64,000 bases of DNA, taken from assembly GCF_002804105.1 (NCBI RefSeq), contig NZ_CP024964.1:1-64000 (forward strand). The letters run 5' to 3'. Below are positions 24,087 through 38,437 of this stretch, piece after piece. A model generated the notes under the pieces. It was not told the origin of the DNA and did no database searches. It worked only from the letters and a program-made list of their open reading frames with translations. Position numbers and translations under genes: made by a program. Origin of the DNA: Mesoplasma melaleucae (GTDB lineage Bacteria > Bacillota_I > Bacilli_A > Mycoplasmatales > Mycoplasmataceae). Numbering within the stretch: position 1 is the first letter of the stretch; each line of letters opens with the position of its first letter.

Positions 24087-25058
24087 TTGAAAAACACAAA
24101 TAAAGGTTTAATTTTAAGTGGAAAACATTTTATTAAAAAAACCGGCACAAAAAATTTAGAAAAAACCAGATTTGAAGCATTCAACCAATTAATTTGAGTG
24201 CTTCCTGCTTTCTTCTTTATTTGTGTTTTTTCATATTTTTCAATCTTTATTGTTTTTAAATTTGGTTTAAGTGAAAATGGAGCTCAAGGTGTCTTTAAAT
24301 TAAGTTTTCTTACAATTAAAGAATTATTTACAGAACCATTAAATGAATTTCCAATTGCTTTAAGAAACACACTGCTTTATGTTGTGTTATCAGTTCCAAT
24401 ATCATTACTATTATCATTATGAGTTGGTAAGTCTTTAAGTAATGTTTTAAATAGAAAAGCATTTTCATTTTTTCAATCAGCATTATTTTTACCATATGTA
24501 ACATCTTCCTTAGCTGTTGCAATGGCTTTTTCTATTATCTTTTCAAATAGTAATAATTCATTACTTGCTCAATTGTTACATAAACTAGGAATGCAAAATA
24601 TTGATTGAACAAAACCTAAGAATGCAATTACAATGACAACAATTTATGGAATATGAAGAATGTTACCATTTCAAATTATTTTATTTACAGCTGCCTTTTT
24701 AAAAGTTGACAAAAGGTTATATCATGCAGCAGCTGTTGATGGTGTTCCTAGATGAAAACAATATTGACAAATTTCAATTCCGCAAATAATGCCTGTGATT
24801 GTTTATATGATAACAACAGCAATCATTGGATCATTAAAATTTATTCCATTTGGTTTATTTACTGATTATGATGAAGCAGTTAAAGCACATGCACAAACTG
24901 CAGTGTATTATATCTTTAACCAGATTAATGGTGATATTGGAACAGTAGCTTCTTATAGTAAAGGTGGAGCTGCGGCAATTATTCTTATGTTAATAATTCT
25001 TGTAATCACTTTATTTAATCTAATCTTAAGTAAATATCTTAGAAAGAAATTTAGATAG
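24087..25058 (+). CDS. ABC sugar-type permease, MalF-like
   Basis: The 323-residue frame starts at TTG 24087, chosen because GGAGGG (24072-24077) is well placed and no ATG lies nearby in frame. About six membrane helices are visible. The cytoplasmic EAA loop that contacts the ATPase reads AAAVDGVPRWKQYWQISIPQ (about residues 215-235), typical of the MalF/UgpA family. It lies 40 bases after the binding-protein gene and four bases before the second permease. It closely resembles the permease at 36321 (for example ALFLPYVTSSLAVAMAFS in both). It forms the channel of a sugar-type importer. Confidence 0.85.
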
Positions 25059-25067
25059 GTGATGCTT

Positions 25068-26246
25068 ATGAAAAATACAAACAATATATCACAAATAGCA
25101 TTTAACAGATCTGAACTTAAGTTTAGCAGACGTCAAAAAAGCTATGATAAAGACATCCTTAAATTAGATAAAATTAAAAACCAATATGAAAATGTAATAA
25201 TTTATACACAAAATAAAGTTAAAAAATGATTAATGCAAATACTGCTGATCATTCGTATTTATTTTTATAAAAAATATATTAATATAAAACACAGAAATTA
25301 CATAAGAAGTGTAAGTAAAAAGAATAGCAGAATACTTAAGCTAGCAGGAGATTTTTGATATAAGAGAATCTTTTTAAACTTATCAACATATTCAGCAATT
25401 TTTATTATGTTAATATTCTTAATCTTTCCATTCTATTGAATGTTAATGACTTCGTTTAAACCTTATTCAGAAGTTGAAAGTGGTGTTTTAGAATCTTTAT
25501 GACCAAAGGAATGAACACTACAAGTATATAAAGATATGTTTAAATACATTAATGCAGAAGGAAATCCTGATTCAATCTCAATTCCGAGATTCTTTTTTAA
25601 CTCATTATTAGTTGCTTCATTATCAACAATCTTTCAATTAATTGTTTCTGTATTAGCTGGGTTTGCAATTTATAATTGAAGGACAAAACTTAATCCGTTA
25701 TTCTTAATGGTTATTTTCTCAATTATGATGGTACCAGCAGAATCACTACTTTTAGGTAGATATTGAATAACAGTGCAAATGCAATGAAAAGATACATTGA
25801 TGGCATTGATTGTGCCATTCATAGGAAATGTATTTACAATTTATTTAATGAGTAATGCCTTTTATGATTTAAGTAAGGACTTAAAAAGGGCGTCAAAGAT
25901 TGATGGTTTAAATACATTCCAATACTTTTTAAAAATTGCAGTACCAGCAGTTAGTGGAGCAATTTTAACAGCAGGAATTATTTCATTTATTGATTCTTGA
26001 AATGCTGTTTTATGACCAATCACTGTAATGGATAAAGATTCAGGTCAATGAAGAACAATTCCAATGTTACTTTATTCAATTATGTATTCTGATGGAATTA
26101 TTCCTGGATATCAATTAAATCCAAATAACATTAAAATGGCAGCATGTATTATTTCAATTGTGCCAATGATTGTAATCTTCTTAATCTTCCAAAAATGAAT
26201 TATTCGTGGTTTATCAAGACAAGGGTCTAATGGAAGCAAAGGATAA
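25068..26246 (+). CDS. ABC sugar-type permease, MalG-like
   Basis: The 392-residue frame starts at ATG 25068 with AGGTGA just upstream; an ATG six bases earlier overlaps that site. About 110 basic N-terminal residues precede the membrane part, longer than in most MalG homologues. Six helices follow, with the EAA loop RASKIDGLNTFQYFLKIAVP (about residues 275-295). A UGG/UGA mixture encodes many tryptophans. It pairs with the MalF-like permease immediately upstream. The second copy at 37298 has the same plan. Confidence 0.85.
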
Positions 26247-26256
26247 AACAATAATT

Positions 26257-26279
26257 AAGAACTTTCGAGTTCTTTTTTA
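26257..26279 (+). terminator. Terminator after the first sugar ABC operon
   Basis: Perfect stem AAGAACT/AGTTCTT closed by a TTCG tetraloop, followed by TTTTATTTT. Confidence 0.85.
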
Positions 26280-26320
26280 TTTTCTATTTGTTAAAATAAA
26301 TAAAAGAAAAGAGTGATTTT

Positions 26321-26638
26321 ATGCCAATTTTAAAATTTAATGGAACAACTGAAGCACAAGTAAAAGCGTATGCAACTAAGGTTGATGAACTTGTAGATTT
26401 AATTGTAGCCAAGCCAGAAGCAATTTTAATGATGAGTAATGATAATAATGTTTATGCTGCACAAAACACAAACAAAAGAATATATGTAGAAGTAGATTGA
26501 TTAGCAAGACCAGAAGAAGCACGAGTTGCATTAGTTAAACACTTAACTGATTTTTTTGGTGGTGAAGGTATCACAGTTTCTGTTAAGTTTACAGAAATTA
26601 ATAAACACTTATATGTAAACAATAATAGAATGGGTTAA
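26321..26638 (+). CDS. Small DUF1904-like protein
   Basis: The 105-residue frame starts MPILKFNGTTEAQVKAYATK at ATG 26321, with an AGAGTGA ribosome binding site, and contains two UGA-free blocks and one UGA-Trp. The N-terminal Met-Pro, the small alpha/beta character, and the segments VDELVDLIVAKPEAI and IYVEVDWLARPEE resemble DUF1904, a tautomerase-like family of unknown function. It ends two bases before dus and was probably transcribed with dus and lysS. The family call is from memory of the pattern and is moderate. Function unknown. Confidence 0.55.
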
Positions 26639-26640
26639 TA

Positions 26641-27618
26641 ATGAAAATAGGTAATGTAGAAATAAAAGGTAAATTAGTACAAGGCCCAATGGCTGGAGTT
26701 TCTAATCCACCATTTAGATTAATTTCAAAAGAGCATGGTGCTGATTTAGTATGTGCTGAAATGGTTTCTGTAGAAGGAATTACACACAATAATAAAAAAA
26801 CATTTAGTATGTTAGCAGTTGATCAACAAGAATTCCCAATGAGTATGCAAATATTTGGCAATGATGTTGACTCATTTATTGTTGCAACTAAATGAATTGA
26901 TGAAAACGTTGATTGTGACATTATTGATTTAAATATTGGATGTCCAGCTCCTAAAGTAGCTGTTAGATCAGCTAGTGGCTCAAGTTTATTAAAAACTCCA
27001 GAACTAATTTATGATATTGTGAAAGCTGTTGTTGAAAACACTTCAAAACCAGTCACTGCTAAAATCAGATTAGGATGAGATAAAAATAGTGTTAATGCTG
27101 TTGAAGTTTCAAAGCTAATTGAAAAAGCAGGGGCTAGTGGTATTACAGTACATGGAAGAACAAGAAGTGAATTTTACTCAGGTCATGCTGATTGAGAAAA
27201 GATTAAAGAAGTTAAGGATGCTGTTAATATTCCAGTCATTGGTAATGGAGATGTAATAGATGGACCAAGTGCTAAAGCAATGTTAGACTTAACTGGATGT
27301 GATGGAGTAATGATTTCAAGAGGATGCCAAGGTAATCCTTGAATTTTTAAACAAGTTGCACATTATTTAGAAACTGGAGAAGAATTAGCTAAACCAAGTT
27401 TTGAAGAATGAAAAGAAACAGTCTTAAAGCATGCTAAAATGTTAATAGATTATAAAGAAGATGAAACAAGTGCAATCAGAGAGTTTAGAAAACACTTAAC
27501 TTGATATTTAGCAGTATTACCTAAAACTGAAACATTAAATCAGTTAAAAGATGAAGCAAACAAAATTGATACATTTGAAGATATTAAAAAGATTATAGAA
27601 AAGTATAAAGAGGTATAA
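26641..27618 (+). CDS. dus: tRNA-dihydrouridine synthase
   Basis: FMN enzyme that reduces specific uridines in tRNA to dihydrouridine. The 325-residue frame opens with the TIM-barrel signature QGPMAGVSNPPFR and carries LNIGCPAPKV with the catalytic Cys (about residue 103), then KIRLGW, HGRTR and GNGDV, all standard Dus landmarks. It is DusB-like by length and motif set, but which uridine is modified cannot be read. The stop is followed after one base by the lysS start, indicating translational coupling. Confidence 0.9.
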
Positions 27619-27619
27619 G

Positions 27620-29119
<1,500 letters not shown>

Positions 29120-29137
29120 GATATTTAATAATAAAAG

Positions 29138-29165
29138 AAGAGCACTTAATGTGCTCTTTTATACT
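29138..29165. terminator. Bidirectional terminator between lysS and the MBL lipoprotein gene
   Basis: Stem AAGAGCAC (29138-29145) / GTGCTCTT (29151-29158), followed by T on the plus strand and preceded by A-rich sequence that becomes T-rich on the minus strand. The minus-strand gene's TAA lies in its edge. Confidence 0.8.
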
Positions 29166-30439
29166 AAGTATTTGTTAACTATATTTGCATTATGATAAAT
29201 CATTTTATTTTCTGATGTATTATTTGTTGTTAAACGATATTCAAAAGTATAATTTTGATGATCATAATCCATTATATTATTATATTCTGCAACTGATGTA
29301 ACTGATTTAGGAGCAACTCCAGTTAGTTTAACTAAACCTGTAACATCACCAAATGATTGTTTTATATTATAAATAACTTTTCCTCTATTTGGGTCTTCTG
29401 TTTGATTCTTTTTACCAAGTTCTGATGTTGGTCTTTCATCAGGAAAAACTAATGCATTAGCATATCCCTTTCAATATTCTGTGGCTGTTGTTCCTGAAAT
29501 AATTACTTCTTCTGGTTTAATTTGTAGTGCACCTAAGGCAAAAGTAATTGATTGTGATGAGTTAGCTGATCCATGATGAGATGGTAAATAAACATCAACA
29601 GGTTTTTCTTTGATTTTATTTTGAACAGTTAAATCACTCATTATTGGAGTTTTATTAGTTTTAAGGTTTGTTTTTCAATTGTCATGATCTTGCATATCTC
29701 CCGGAAGTAAAAATGTTTTATTGTTTACTGCAAATCTTCAAATTGCACTAGTTGAATTTGGATTATCACCACAAGCTTCATCTAAATTTTCTTGACTTGC
29801 GTATGCAGAAATGTTTTCAATATCAACGCCCATAAATTGATAGTTTCTGTCAAAGTTAGTATCTACCTTAATATTCTTTCCATTACTTAAAGCATGAATA
29901 GTTGTCTCTAATCCAAGACTATCCATTGGAGCAACAACAGTACCAACATCAAAGTTATTAACTATAGCTTTTAACCCACTAAAATGATCTTGGTGTTTAT
30001 GTGAAATAAGGATAGCATCAATATAATTTACATGAGCAACATTTTTCATGTAATCAACAACTCACTTAGTTCTGTCTGTGCTATCCATTTTTCAATTTCC
30101 TGTTTCACTTGCTTTTGAACTATAATGATCTAAACCATCATCACTAACACCTTCATTTACTTGTCCACTCATTCCAACACCCACATCAAAAATTACTGCG
30201 TGATCTTGGTTTTGTAAAAAAGTAAAATTAGCATTTCCAACAGATAAAACTCAAAATGAGGTTGTTCTTTCTAAATTAACGTTGTTACGACTTCTATTGC
30301 CTTCGCTGCCGCAGTTGTTATTGTTGTTACTTGCATCTCTTGGATTTGTAACATCATTGTTTCATTTGCATGATACTAATAATGAACTAGAAGCCATTGT
30401 TAAGCTTAATGATCCTAAAATACTTACAAATTTTTTCAT
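29159..30439 (-). CDS. Lipoprotein with metallo-beta-lactamase (ComEC-like) domain
   Basis: The 426-residue frame starts MKKFVSILGS at ATG 30439 behind a G-rich GGGGG site. The lipobox is LVSC with Cys24. The mature part contains a metallo-beta-lactamase fold: strand LSVGNANFTFLQ, FDVGVGMSG, the metal motif HKHQDH (HxHxDH, near 30000), LPGD and PSHHGS. These resemble the ComEC C-terminal hydrolase. It is probably a surface-anchored metallohydrolase, with nucleic acid or phosphoester as possible substrate. A broken paralogue sits at the end of the second sugar ABC locus (38437-39663). It is transcribed divergently from the first riboswitch cassette. Activity and substrate are inference. Confidence 0.8.
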
Positions 30440-30522
30440 GAAACCCCCAAGTTTTAATTATTTTCTCATAAAAAAATTAAAAGAAATTAAAAATTGTATA
30501 ACTATAAGATTTTTTTTAATAT

Positions 30523-30528
30523 ATAATT
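30523..30528 (+). promoter_or_regulatory. -10 box of riboswitch cassette 1
   Basis: TATAAT, followed after a few bases by TTATCAACTTAATAT. The same arrangement occurs before riboswitch 2 (-10 at 31287-31292), so the promoter-proximal region was duplicated. No clear -35. Confidence 0.55.
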
Positions 30529-30559
30529 TTCTTATCAACTTAATATCGCTAATATCGCA

Positions 30560-30628
30560 AAAATTTATACATGGTAGCATAATCGGCTAATGAACCGCCT
30601 CAAGACCTATGTTGAGACTATAAGTTTT
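30560..30628 (+). promoter_or_regulatory. Purine-family riboswitch, 2'-deoxyguanosine variant type (copy 1)
   Basis: Three-way junction aptamer. P1 is AAAATTTATA / TATAAGTTTT. P2 uses GTAGC with GCTAA (one mismatch) and loop ATAATCG. P3 is CTCAA/TTGAG with a loop holding CCTAT. The 3' junction reads GACTATAAG, with C at the specificity position (C74 of the xpt numbering), so a guanine-type base is read. The string TGGTAGCATAAT...GACTATAAG and its junction closely resemble the M. florum 2'-deoxyguanosine riboswitch. A terminator follows at once, so it should act by transcription attenuation. Ligand choice between guanine and deoxyguanosine is inferred from similarity. Confidence 0.8.
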
Positions 30629-30635
30629 ATTAAAA

Positions 30636-30674
30636 GGGAATGTTTTTGCTTGGTCAAAAATATTTCCTTTTTTC
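30636..30674 (+). terminator. Riboswitch 1 expression-platform terminator
   Basis: Stem GGAA-T-GTTTTTG (30637-30648) / CAAAAAT-ATTTCC (30655-30667) followed by six T. It begins eight bases after P1 and lies before the lipoprotein start. Confidence 0.75.
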
Positions 30675-30703
30675 TTATGTTTAAGTTGGAAGGGGAATTA
30701 TAA

Positions 30704-31266
30704 ATGAAGAAATTATTGTCAATTTTTAGCGCACTTACTTAAACTGTTACATCTTCAATTGTTTTAGTTTCATGTAATAATGATAAAGATACAGGTGGAA
30801 ATCGAAATGGTGAATCTGGGGAAACGGATCTAATGAATCTGATTTAATTGAAGCAACAGCAAAATATAATACAAATATTAAAGACGTACAGACTTTTATT
30901 ATTAAAGGTTTAAATATTACAACTAATAAGACATTTACATCAAAAAGTGATGTAAATGCACAATTAAAAACATTAGATTATACTGAATTAGCATCTGAGA
31001 AAATTCACTTTTCACCAAACTTAATAATTGGTGGTAGTAAATAAAAAGAAACAACAACAGTAGCAGAAGCAAATATAAAAGCTGCATTATTAACATCAAT
31101 GTCTGTATATATTACTTCTATTAGAGCTTAATATACACAAGCAACAACAACACCTTCAAAGAATGTAATAACAATTGATTATCTTCAAGTTAAAAATGGA
31201 ACATGAGATGGTGGAACTTATGGTTTATGAGGTGAAAAACTTTTTATAAATGATTATGTAAGTTAA
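30704..31266 (+). pseudogene. Broken lipoprotein gene under riboswitch 1
   Basis: Starts MKKLLSIFSALT at ATG 30704 behind GGAAGGGGAA. A lipoprotein signal peptide with lipobox VLVSC is visible. TAA interrupts it at about 30740 inside the signal peptide, a frameshift occurs near 30820, and more stops appear near 31042 and 31129. The frame can be followed to VSstop at 31266. The mature part has no family I recognise. It includes INTTNKTFTSKSDVNAQL-like and VKNGTWDGGTYGLWGEKLFI segments (shown only in part). It is a surface lipoprotein remnant, not functional as it stands. Confidence 0.75.
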
Positions 31267-31286
31267 AAAATATAACATTTTTAGTC

Positions 31287-31292
31287 TATAAT
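31287..31292 (+). promoter_or_regulatory. -10 box of riboswitch cassette 2
   Basis: TATAAT followed by TTATCAACTTAATAT, as in cassette 1. Confidence 0.5.
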
Positions 31293-31313
31293 ATTTTTAT
31301 CAACTTAATATAA

Positions 31314-31380
31314 AAAACTTATAATGGTAGCATAATGGGCTGCTGTACCCCTTCAAGACCGATTTTGAGACTATAAGATA
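31314..31380 (+). promoter_or_regulatory. Purine-family riboswitch, 2'-deoxyguanosine variant type (copy 2)
   Basis: Second copy of the aptamer. P1 is ACTTATA / TATAAG. P2 is GTAGC/GCTGC (one G-U pair) with loop ATAATGG, closer to the M. florum 2'-deoxyguanosine aptamer than copy 1. The 2/3 junction contains CCCC, P3 is TTCAA/TTGAG with loop GACCGATT, and the 3' junction is GACTATAAG with the specificity C. A strong terminator follows 6 bases later. It controls the second broken lipoprotein gene. Confidence 0.8.
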
Positions 31381-31385
31381 AATGT

Positions 31386-31420
31386 AGAGGTTTTTGTTAG
31401 TAAACAAGACCTCTTTTTTC
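31386..31420 (+). terminator. Riboswitch 2 expression-platform terminator
   Basis: AGAGGT (31386-31391) pairs with ACCTCT (31409-31414), with inner TTGTT/AACAA pairing, followed by six T. Confidence 0.85.
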
Positions 31421-31481
31421 TTTGACAAATTTTTAAAGTTGATTTTTTTAAAAAATTAGGCGTTAAATATTAGGCGAATAA

Positions 31482-32165
31482 ATGAAAAAATTATTAGCTA
31501 TATTAGAAGCAGTTGGATTAACTGCAACAACATCAGTTGCTGTAGTTTCATGTAGTGGAGATAAAGCAAACTGAAAATTAAACGATGACAAAAAAGTTAC
31601 TTTAAATACTGTTAAAGGTGTTAAAACAGATTTGGGGAAAGTTGCAGACTTTAGTTATAAAACAATTCAAAATAAATTTTTTTGAATTAAACTCAGACAT
31701 TCTTCCAGAAGATAGTTAAGCACCACATTTCTTTGTAAGAATAGATTCAGATACTACAGCAACTGTAACAGGTGCAAATAAACAACTTTTATATGAAACA
31801 ACATTTGACGAAGGAGTAAAGTTACTTTTACAGTACCTGGTTCAGAAAACTTAGTTGTTCTTTCTACTTTAACATTAGATAAAGAATTAGATGAAGCACA
31901 AGCAGCAAATATTACTTGATATACTAACAGTGAAGGAAAAACAATTCCTGATTATGCAACTAGAACTCAAGCATTCTTTGATGCTAATAAAGATGCATTA
32001 CCAGCAGGAACAACAGCTTCAGATTTATATATAAATGGAAAAAACTTTACAGAAGTTAATGCAACAACAAAAAAATGAGAAAGTACTGTTAATGGATCAA
32101 ATACATCAAAAATTTTAAAATCAACAGGTGCAAATATTAAATTTACTTTCATAATACCAGCATAA
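31482..32165 (+). pseudogene. Broken lipoprotein gene under riboswitch 2
   Basis: Starts MKKLLAILEAVGL at ATG 31482. The signal peptide ends in lipobox VVSC. The reading breaks at the T run near 31680, has a TAG at about 31710 and a shift near 31820, and then continues in one frame to TAA 32163-32165. The last part contains TWYTNSEGKTIPDYATRTQAF-like sequence (partial) and ends FTFIIPA. No enzymatic motif was seen. It is a surface lipoprotein remnant, apparently of the same type as the preceding cassette but not closely similar to it. Confidence 0.75.
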
Positions 32166-32189
32166 TAATAATCGTTATAATATCAAATA

Positions 32190-32218
32190 AAAAATCAAAA
32201 AAATTTGATTTTTTTTTA
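32190..32218 (+). terminator. Terminator before the second sugar ABC operon
   Basis: Stem ATCAAA (32194-32199) / TTTGAT (32204-32209) flanked by A and T runs, ending in eight T. Confidence 0.65.
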
Positions 32219-32313
32219 TAACATTTTTATTTTTAAAAAACAATAAGAATAATCGGTTTATCTTATAAAAATAAAATATAATAATATTAACTTAAATTAA
32301 AAAGGGGTAAAAA

Positions 32314-34392
32314 ATGAAAAAATTATTAGCTATTGGATTATCTTTAAGTATTGTTGCATCATCAGCAACATTAGCCGTATCTTGTGGTCCGGGAAATACA
32401 AAAAATGTTCAACTTTGATTGTTACAAGAATCTGCAAGTGCAACAAGTAAAATTAACTCAGCTTATGCACAATTAGTTAAAGACTATAATAAGCAAGCAA
32501 AAGCTGCGGGAAAATTACAAGTTGATTTTAAATGAAAGGCTTCTGGTGCAATTAATAAAACAATGATTACTGACAAAGCAAAATTGCCAGATCTTTATGT
32601 AAGTTATCCAGATGCAGTTTCTTATTATAAAGTTGCTTCAACAACAAAAGATTTAGTTAGAGATATGAAAAAAACATATGGATCAAACTATGAAAAAGAT
32701 ATTCAAAATGGGTTTGTTGATCCAGTCTTTTTAACAGAAGGAACAATTGGTGAAGATATAAATGTATTACCATATTTTAAATCATTAGATTTTTCAACAA
32801 TTAATTTAAATTTATTTAGAGAAGTATATACAATTTTAGTTACAGGTTCTAATGATTATACAGCTGATGAAGGTAAAGCAATGACTGACCAAATTAATGC
32901 ATATAATGCAATTAGAGCTAAAAGAACATCTAATTCAAATGAGCAAAAAAATTCAGATTTATCAGATATTAAAATATTTGGGAAAATAGATGCTCAAGGA
33001 AAAGTCGTTGTAACAAAAGAACAAGTTCAAGATATGCAAGATGCATTTGGTGGAGAATCAGCAATTACAGCTTTAAAAGAAAGATTTGATGGAAAAAAAG
33101 GTTCAGAAGTAATTAATGAAATTAAAGCAATAAATGCTAGACATTCTGAAATTTTGCCATTTATTAGAGCTATAAATGCAGGCTTAACTTTTAATGAAGG
33201 TGTTGATGCTATTGCTCAAGCTAAAAGTGATAAAAATGGTAAGTATGCAAAAATGACTACTAAAACTACTAATCAACACTATGCAATAGCAATTGATTCA
33301 TTAACAAATAAATTCTTTATGGATTATGCTTCACAAAGTGGAAAAACAGTAGCTGATACAACAAGTGCTGATAGTGATTTCATATATACAGTAAATCCTA
33401 ATTTTGATAAAAAAGAAGCAACTGTTACTTTAGATAAAGAATCACAAGCTTATAAAAATACAACTAGCTTTTTACAAGAATTAAAAAACATAGCTTTACA
33501 AAATAATAATGCAACAAATACTGATATTGCAGCACAATGAGATGGTGTATTCTTATCAGGTAAAATGGATGCTTCAGCTAAACTATATGTTTCTGAATAC
33601 TTTAATTCAGGATCAACTTTATATTCATCAGGATCAACTGCAGGTATGTGAGCATATCAAAGTTCAACAAACTTAAATAGATATGATATTCTAGTAACTT
33701 CTGCAATAAATGCTGAAGGTAATCAAGGTTACTTCTTGTCACAAGGACCTGGAATCGCAGGATTCAATAGTCAAGGTTCAAATGCAGCTGAAAAAGAAAA
33801 AACAGTTACAGATTTCTTAAATTACATCTATAAAGCAAATGTTCAAGCTGCATCTTCAATTCAATCAGGATATTTACCTTCAACTAAAGATGGTATGTCT
33901 GTATTTGAAAAATATCATACAGAAAAATTTAATGTTAATACTGGTGAATGAAATGTAGATTTAGATGCTGAAACAAATGCAGATCTAAAAGCAGAAGTTG
34001 AAAGATTAGAATCAACTTATAATTTTAAATTTGCACCAATTACAGCGGTTGATTCAAATGATATCATTGTAGGTAAATGATTAACTAATGATATGTTAGT
34101 AGATTACTTTGGATTTAATAATCAAGGTGTCATGGATCCAAGAGTAATGAAAAATAATTTAAAATATGTAATAGGTACACTAAATATTTTAGGTGATGGA
34201 ATTAGAAATTCATTTGATTCTGCACTTAAAACTGGAACAAAAACATTAATGAATTTAAATGATAATCCAGGAACTAATTTTAGTGAATTATTTACAATTG
34301 GTAAAGAAAATTATAATGTCTCAAAATGAATTTATGAAAAAAGAAATGATCTAATTAGTGATATTTATGTTAATCCTAAAAACAAAAAATAG
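32314..34392 (+). CDS. Lipoprotein, sugar-type ABC substrate-binding protein (second locus)
   Basis: The 692-residue frame starts MKKLLAIGLS at ATG 32314 behind AAAGGGGT. The lipobox AVSC has Cys24. It shares segments with the protein at 21914 (LPDLYVSYPDAVS, FLSQGPGIAGFNSQGSNA), which shows that the two loci are paralogous. It is the first gene of a complete importer: binding protein, ATPase (12 bases later), and two permeases. The ligand is probably a carbohydrate or phosphosugar, by the permease and ATPase types. Several UGA-Trp codons interrupt it under the standard code. A -10-like TATAAT lies at 32277-32282. Confidence 0.8.
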
Positions 34393-34404
34393 TAAAGGCA
34401 AATT

Positions 34405-36303
<1,899 letters not shown>

Positions 36304-36320
36304 AAAGTTTTAAATTTATA

Positions 36321-37289
36321 ATGAAACAAAGAAGTATTAAACAAGAAAAAGATAATTTTAAACCTAAATTTTTTGCTAGTTCATCGAAGCCAAAAAATAT
36401 GGAATCAAGAAAAAGTGATCTTTGAATTCAATTGATTTGAATAATTCCTGGATTATTTTTCATATTACTGTTTTCATATTATGCAATTTACATTATTTTT
36501 GCACAAGGTTTTAATGCTAATGGTGCTTTAGAAGGTTTTATTCTTTCAATAAAGAACTTTCAAAATGTTCTTTATAAATCAAATGAATTTCCAATTGCGT
36601 TAAGAAATACATTAATTTATTCAGTTGTAGCAATTCCGATATCACTTTTAATCGCTCTTATAACAGCAAAAGCTTTATCAAATATTTTAAACAGAAGAAT
36701 TTTTTCTTTCTTACAATCTGCATTCTTCTTACCATATGTAACATCTTCATTAGCTGTTGCTATGGCATTCTCAATGATTTTTTCAAACAATGGAACTTCA
36801 TTATTAAATCAATTTTTTAGATGAATTGGGACAGGATCAATTGACTGAGCAAAACCAAGTAACGCTATTATCGTTTTAATTATTTATGGTGTTTGAGGAA
36901 TGTTACCTTTTAAAATTATCTTATTTACTGCAGCATTTATGAAAATTGATAAAAGGTTATATCAAGCTGCTTCAATTGACGGAACACCTCAATGATTACA
37001 ATTTTGAAAAATATCAATTCCCCAAATTATGCTAGTTATAATTTATACAATAACAACAGGAATTATTGGTGGATTTAAATTTATGCCTTTTGGATTATAT
37101 CCTTCATATCAATCAGCTGTTGCATCTCAAGCACAAACTGCTGTTTATTATATTTTTAACAAAACAAGCCAATCAGCAGGAGCAGCAGGAGAAGCAGGAG
37201 CCGCTTCAATTATCTTGATGTCAATCATTTTAGTGATGACTATATTTAACAGATATTTAACAAAATATTTAAATAAGAAATTTAGGTAG
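36321..37289 (+). CDS. ABC sugar-type permease, MalF-like (second locus)
   Basis: The 322-residue frame starts at ATG 36321, 17 bases after the ATPase gene, with only a weak AGAAAG ribosome binding site. Six hydrophobic helices. The EAA loop reads AASIDGTPQWLQFWKISIPQ (about 215-235). Strong similarity to the protein at 24087, including FFLPYVTSSLAVAMAFSM. UGA-Trp codons are frequent. Confidence 0.85.
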
Positions 37290-37297
37290 GTATTAAA

Positions 37298-38437
37298 ATG
37301 AGAAAAGACATTAATAAATATAAAGAAAGATATGATGGTGATATTCTTAAAAAAGAAGAATTCATTTATGAACATAACGAAAAGGCAATTTATGAAAGAA
37401 ACTTTTTTAAAAAAGTTTCTAGCAATATGAAATTTAATATAACTTTAAAAATGATAAATATAAAGTTTCAATTAAGAAATAGAATTTATTTAAATCATGT
37501 TAAAAAAACAGCTAAAAAAACATTAACTTTATCATCTGATAGTTTACTTAAAAAAGCTGCTTCAAAATTTTTAAATGCAATTGTTTTATTGATTGTAGGA
37601 ATTATAATATTATGCCCTTTCTATTGAATGATTATTACGTCATTTAAAACATATCCTGAAGTTGCTCCTGGCATTGATCAAACAATATGACCAAAAGTAT
37701 GATCACTTCAAGCCTATAAAGATACATTGAAAGTTGTAAAAAATATGGCAGATTTAAATGACTTAAATATAAGTAGATTCTTTATTAACTCAGTTGTAGT
37801 TGCATTACTTTCAACTTTACTTCAATTATTTGTATCACTACTTGGTGGATTTGCTATTTATAATTGAAAAACACGTTTTAATTCAGTATTTTTAATTATT
37901 ATCTTTTCAATAATGATGGTTCCAGGTGAAGCATTATTAATGGGAAGATTTGTTCTAATAAGTAGAATGGGGTGGGCAAACACTGGTCTAGCTTTAATTG
38001 TGCCATTTATAGGAAACGTGTTTACCATTTATTTAGTAGCAAATGCTTTTAGTGCATTAGGTTCAGATTTAAGAAAAGCATCAAAAATTGATGGTTTATC
38101 AAACTTTCAATATTTCTTTAAAATTGCTACACCTGCAATTAGTGCTACATTAGTTACTGCATTTATAACAGGACTTATTACATCATGAAACTCAATCCTT
38201 TGACCAATTACAATTATTGATCAAAATGGTACATGAACAACTATACCTATGCTTTTATACAAATTCTTGAACATTACAGGACAAGAAGTTGGTAATAATG
38301 CACCTAATGATCCAATTAATGTTAAAATGGCAGCTTGTTTAATTTGTATTTTACCAATGATAGTATTGTTTGTTGTTTTCAATAGACCTATTATTAATGG
38401 ATTAACAAAAAGAAATTCAGGAGGAAATAAAGGATAA
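37298..38437 (+). CDS. ABC sugar-type permease, MalG-like (second locus)
   Basis: The 379-residue frame starts at ATG 37298 after AGGTA and begins with about 95 basic residues before the first helix, as in the copy at 25068. The EAA loop is KASKIDGLSNFQYFFKIATP. One Trp in GWANTG is encoded by UGG while most are UGA. Its last codons, GGA TAA, are followed immediately by the ATG of the broken MBL gene. It partners the MalF-like protein upstream. Confidence 0.85.

Noticed and set aside
30282-30590. Plus-strand frame of about 100 codons at the start of the MBL lipoprotein gene
   Set aside because: It is antisense to a well-supported lipoprotein start, lacks a ribosome binding site and has no recognisable features.
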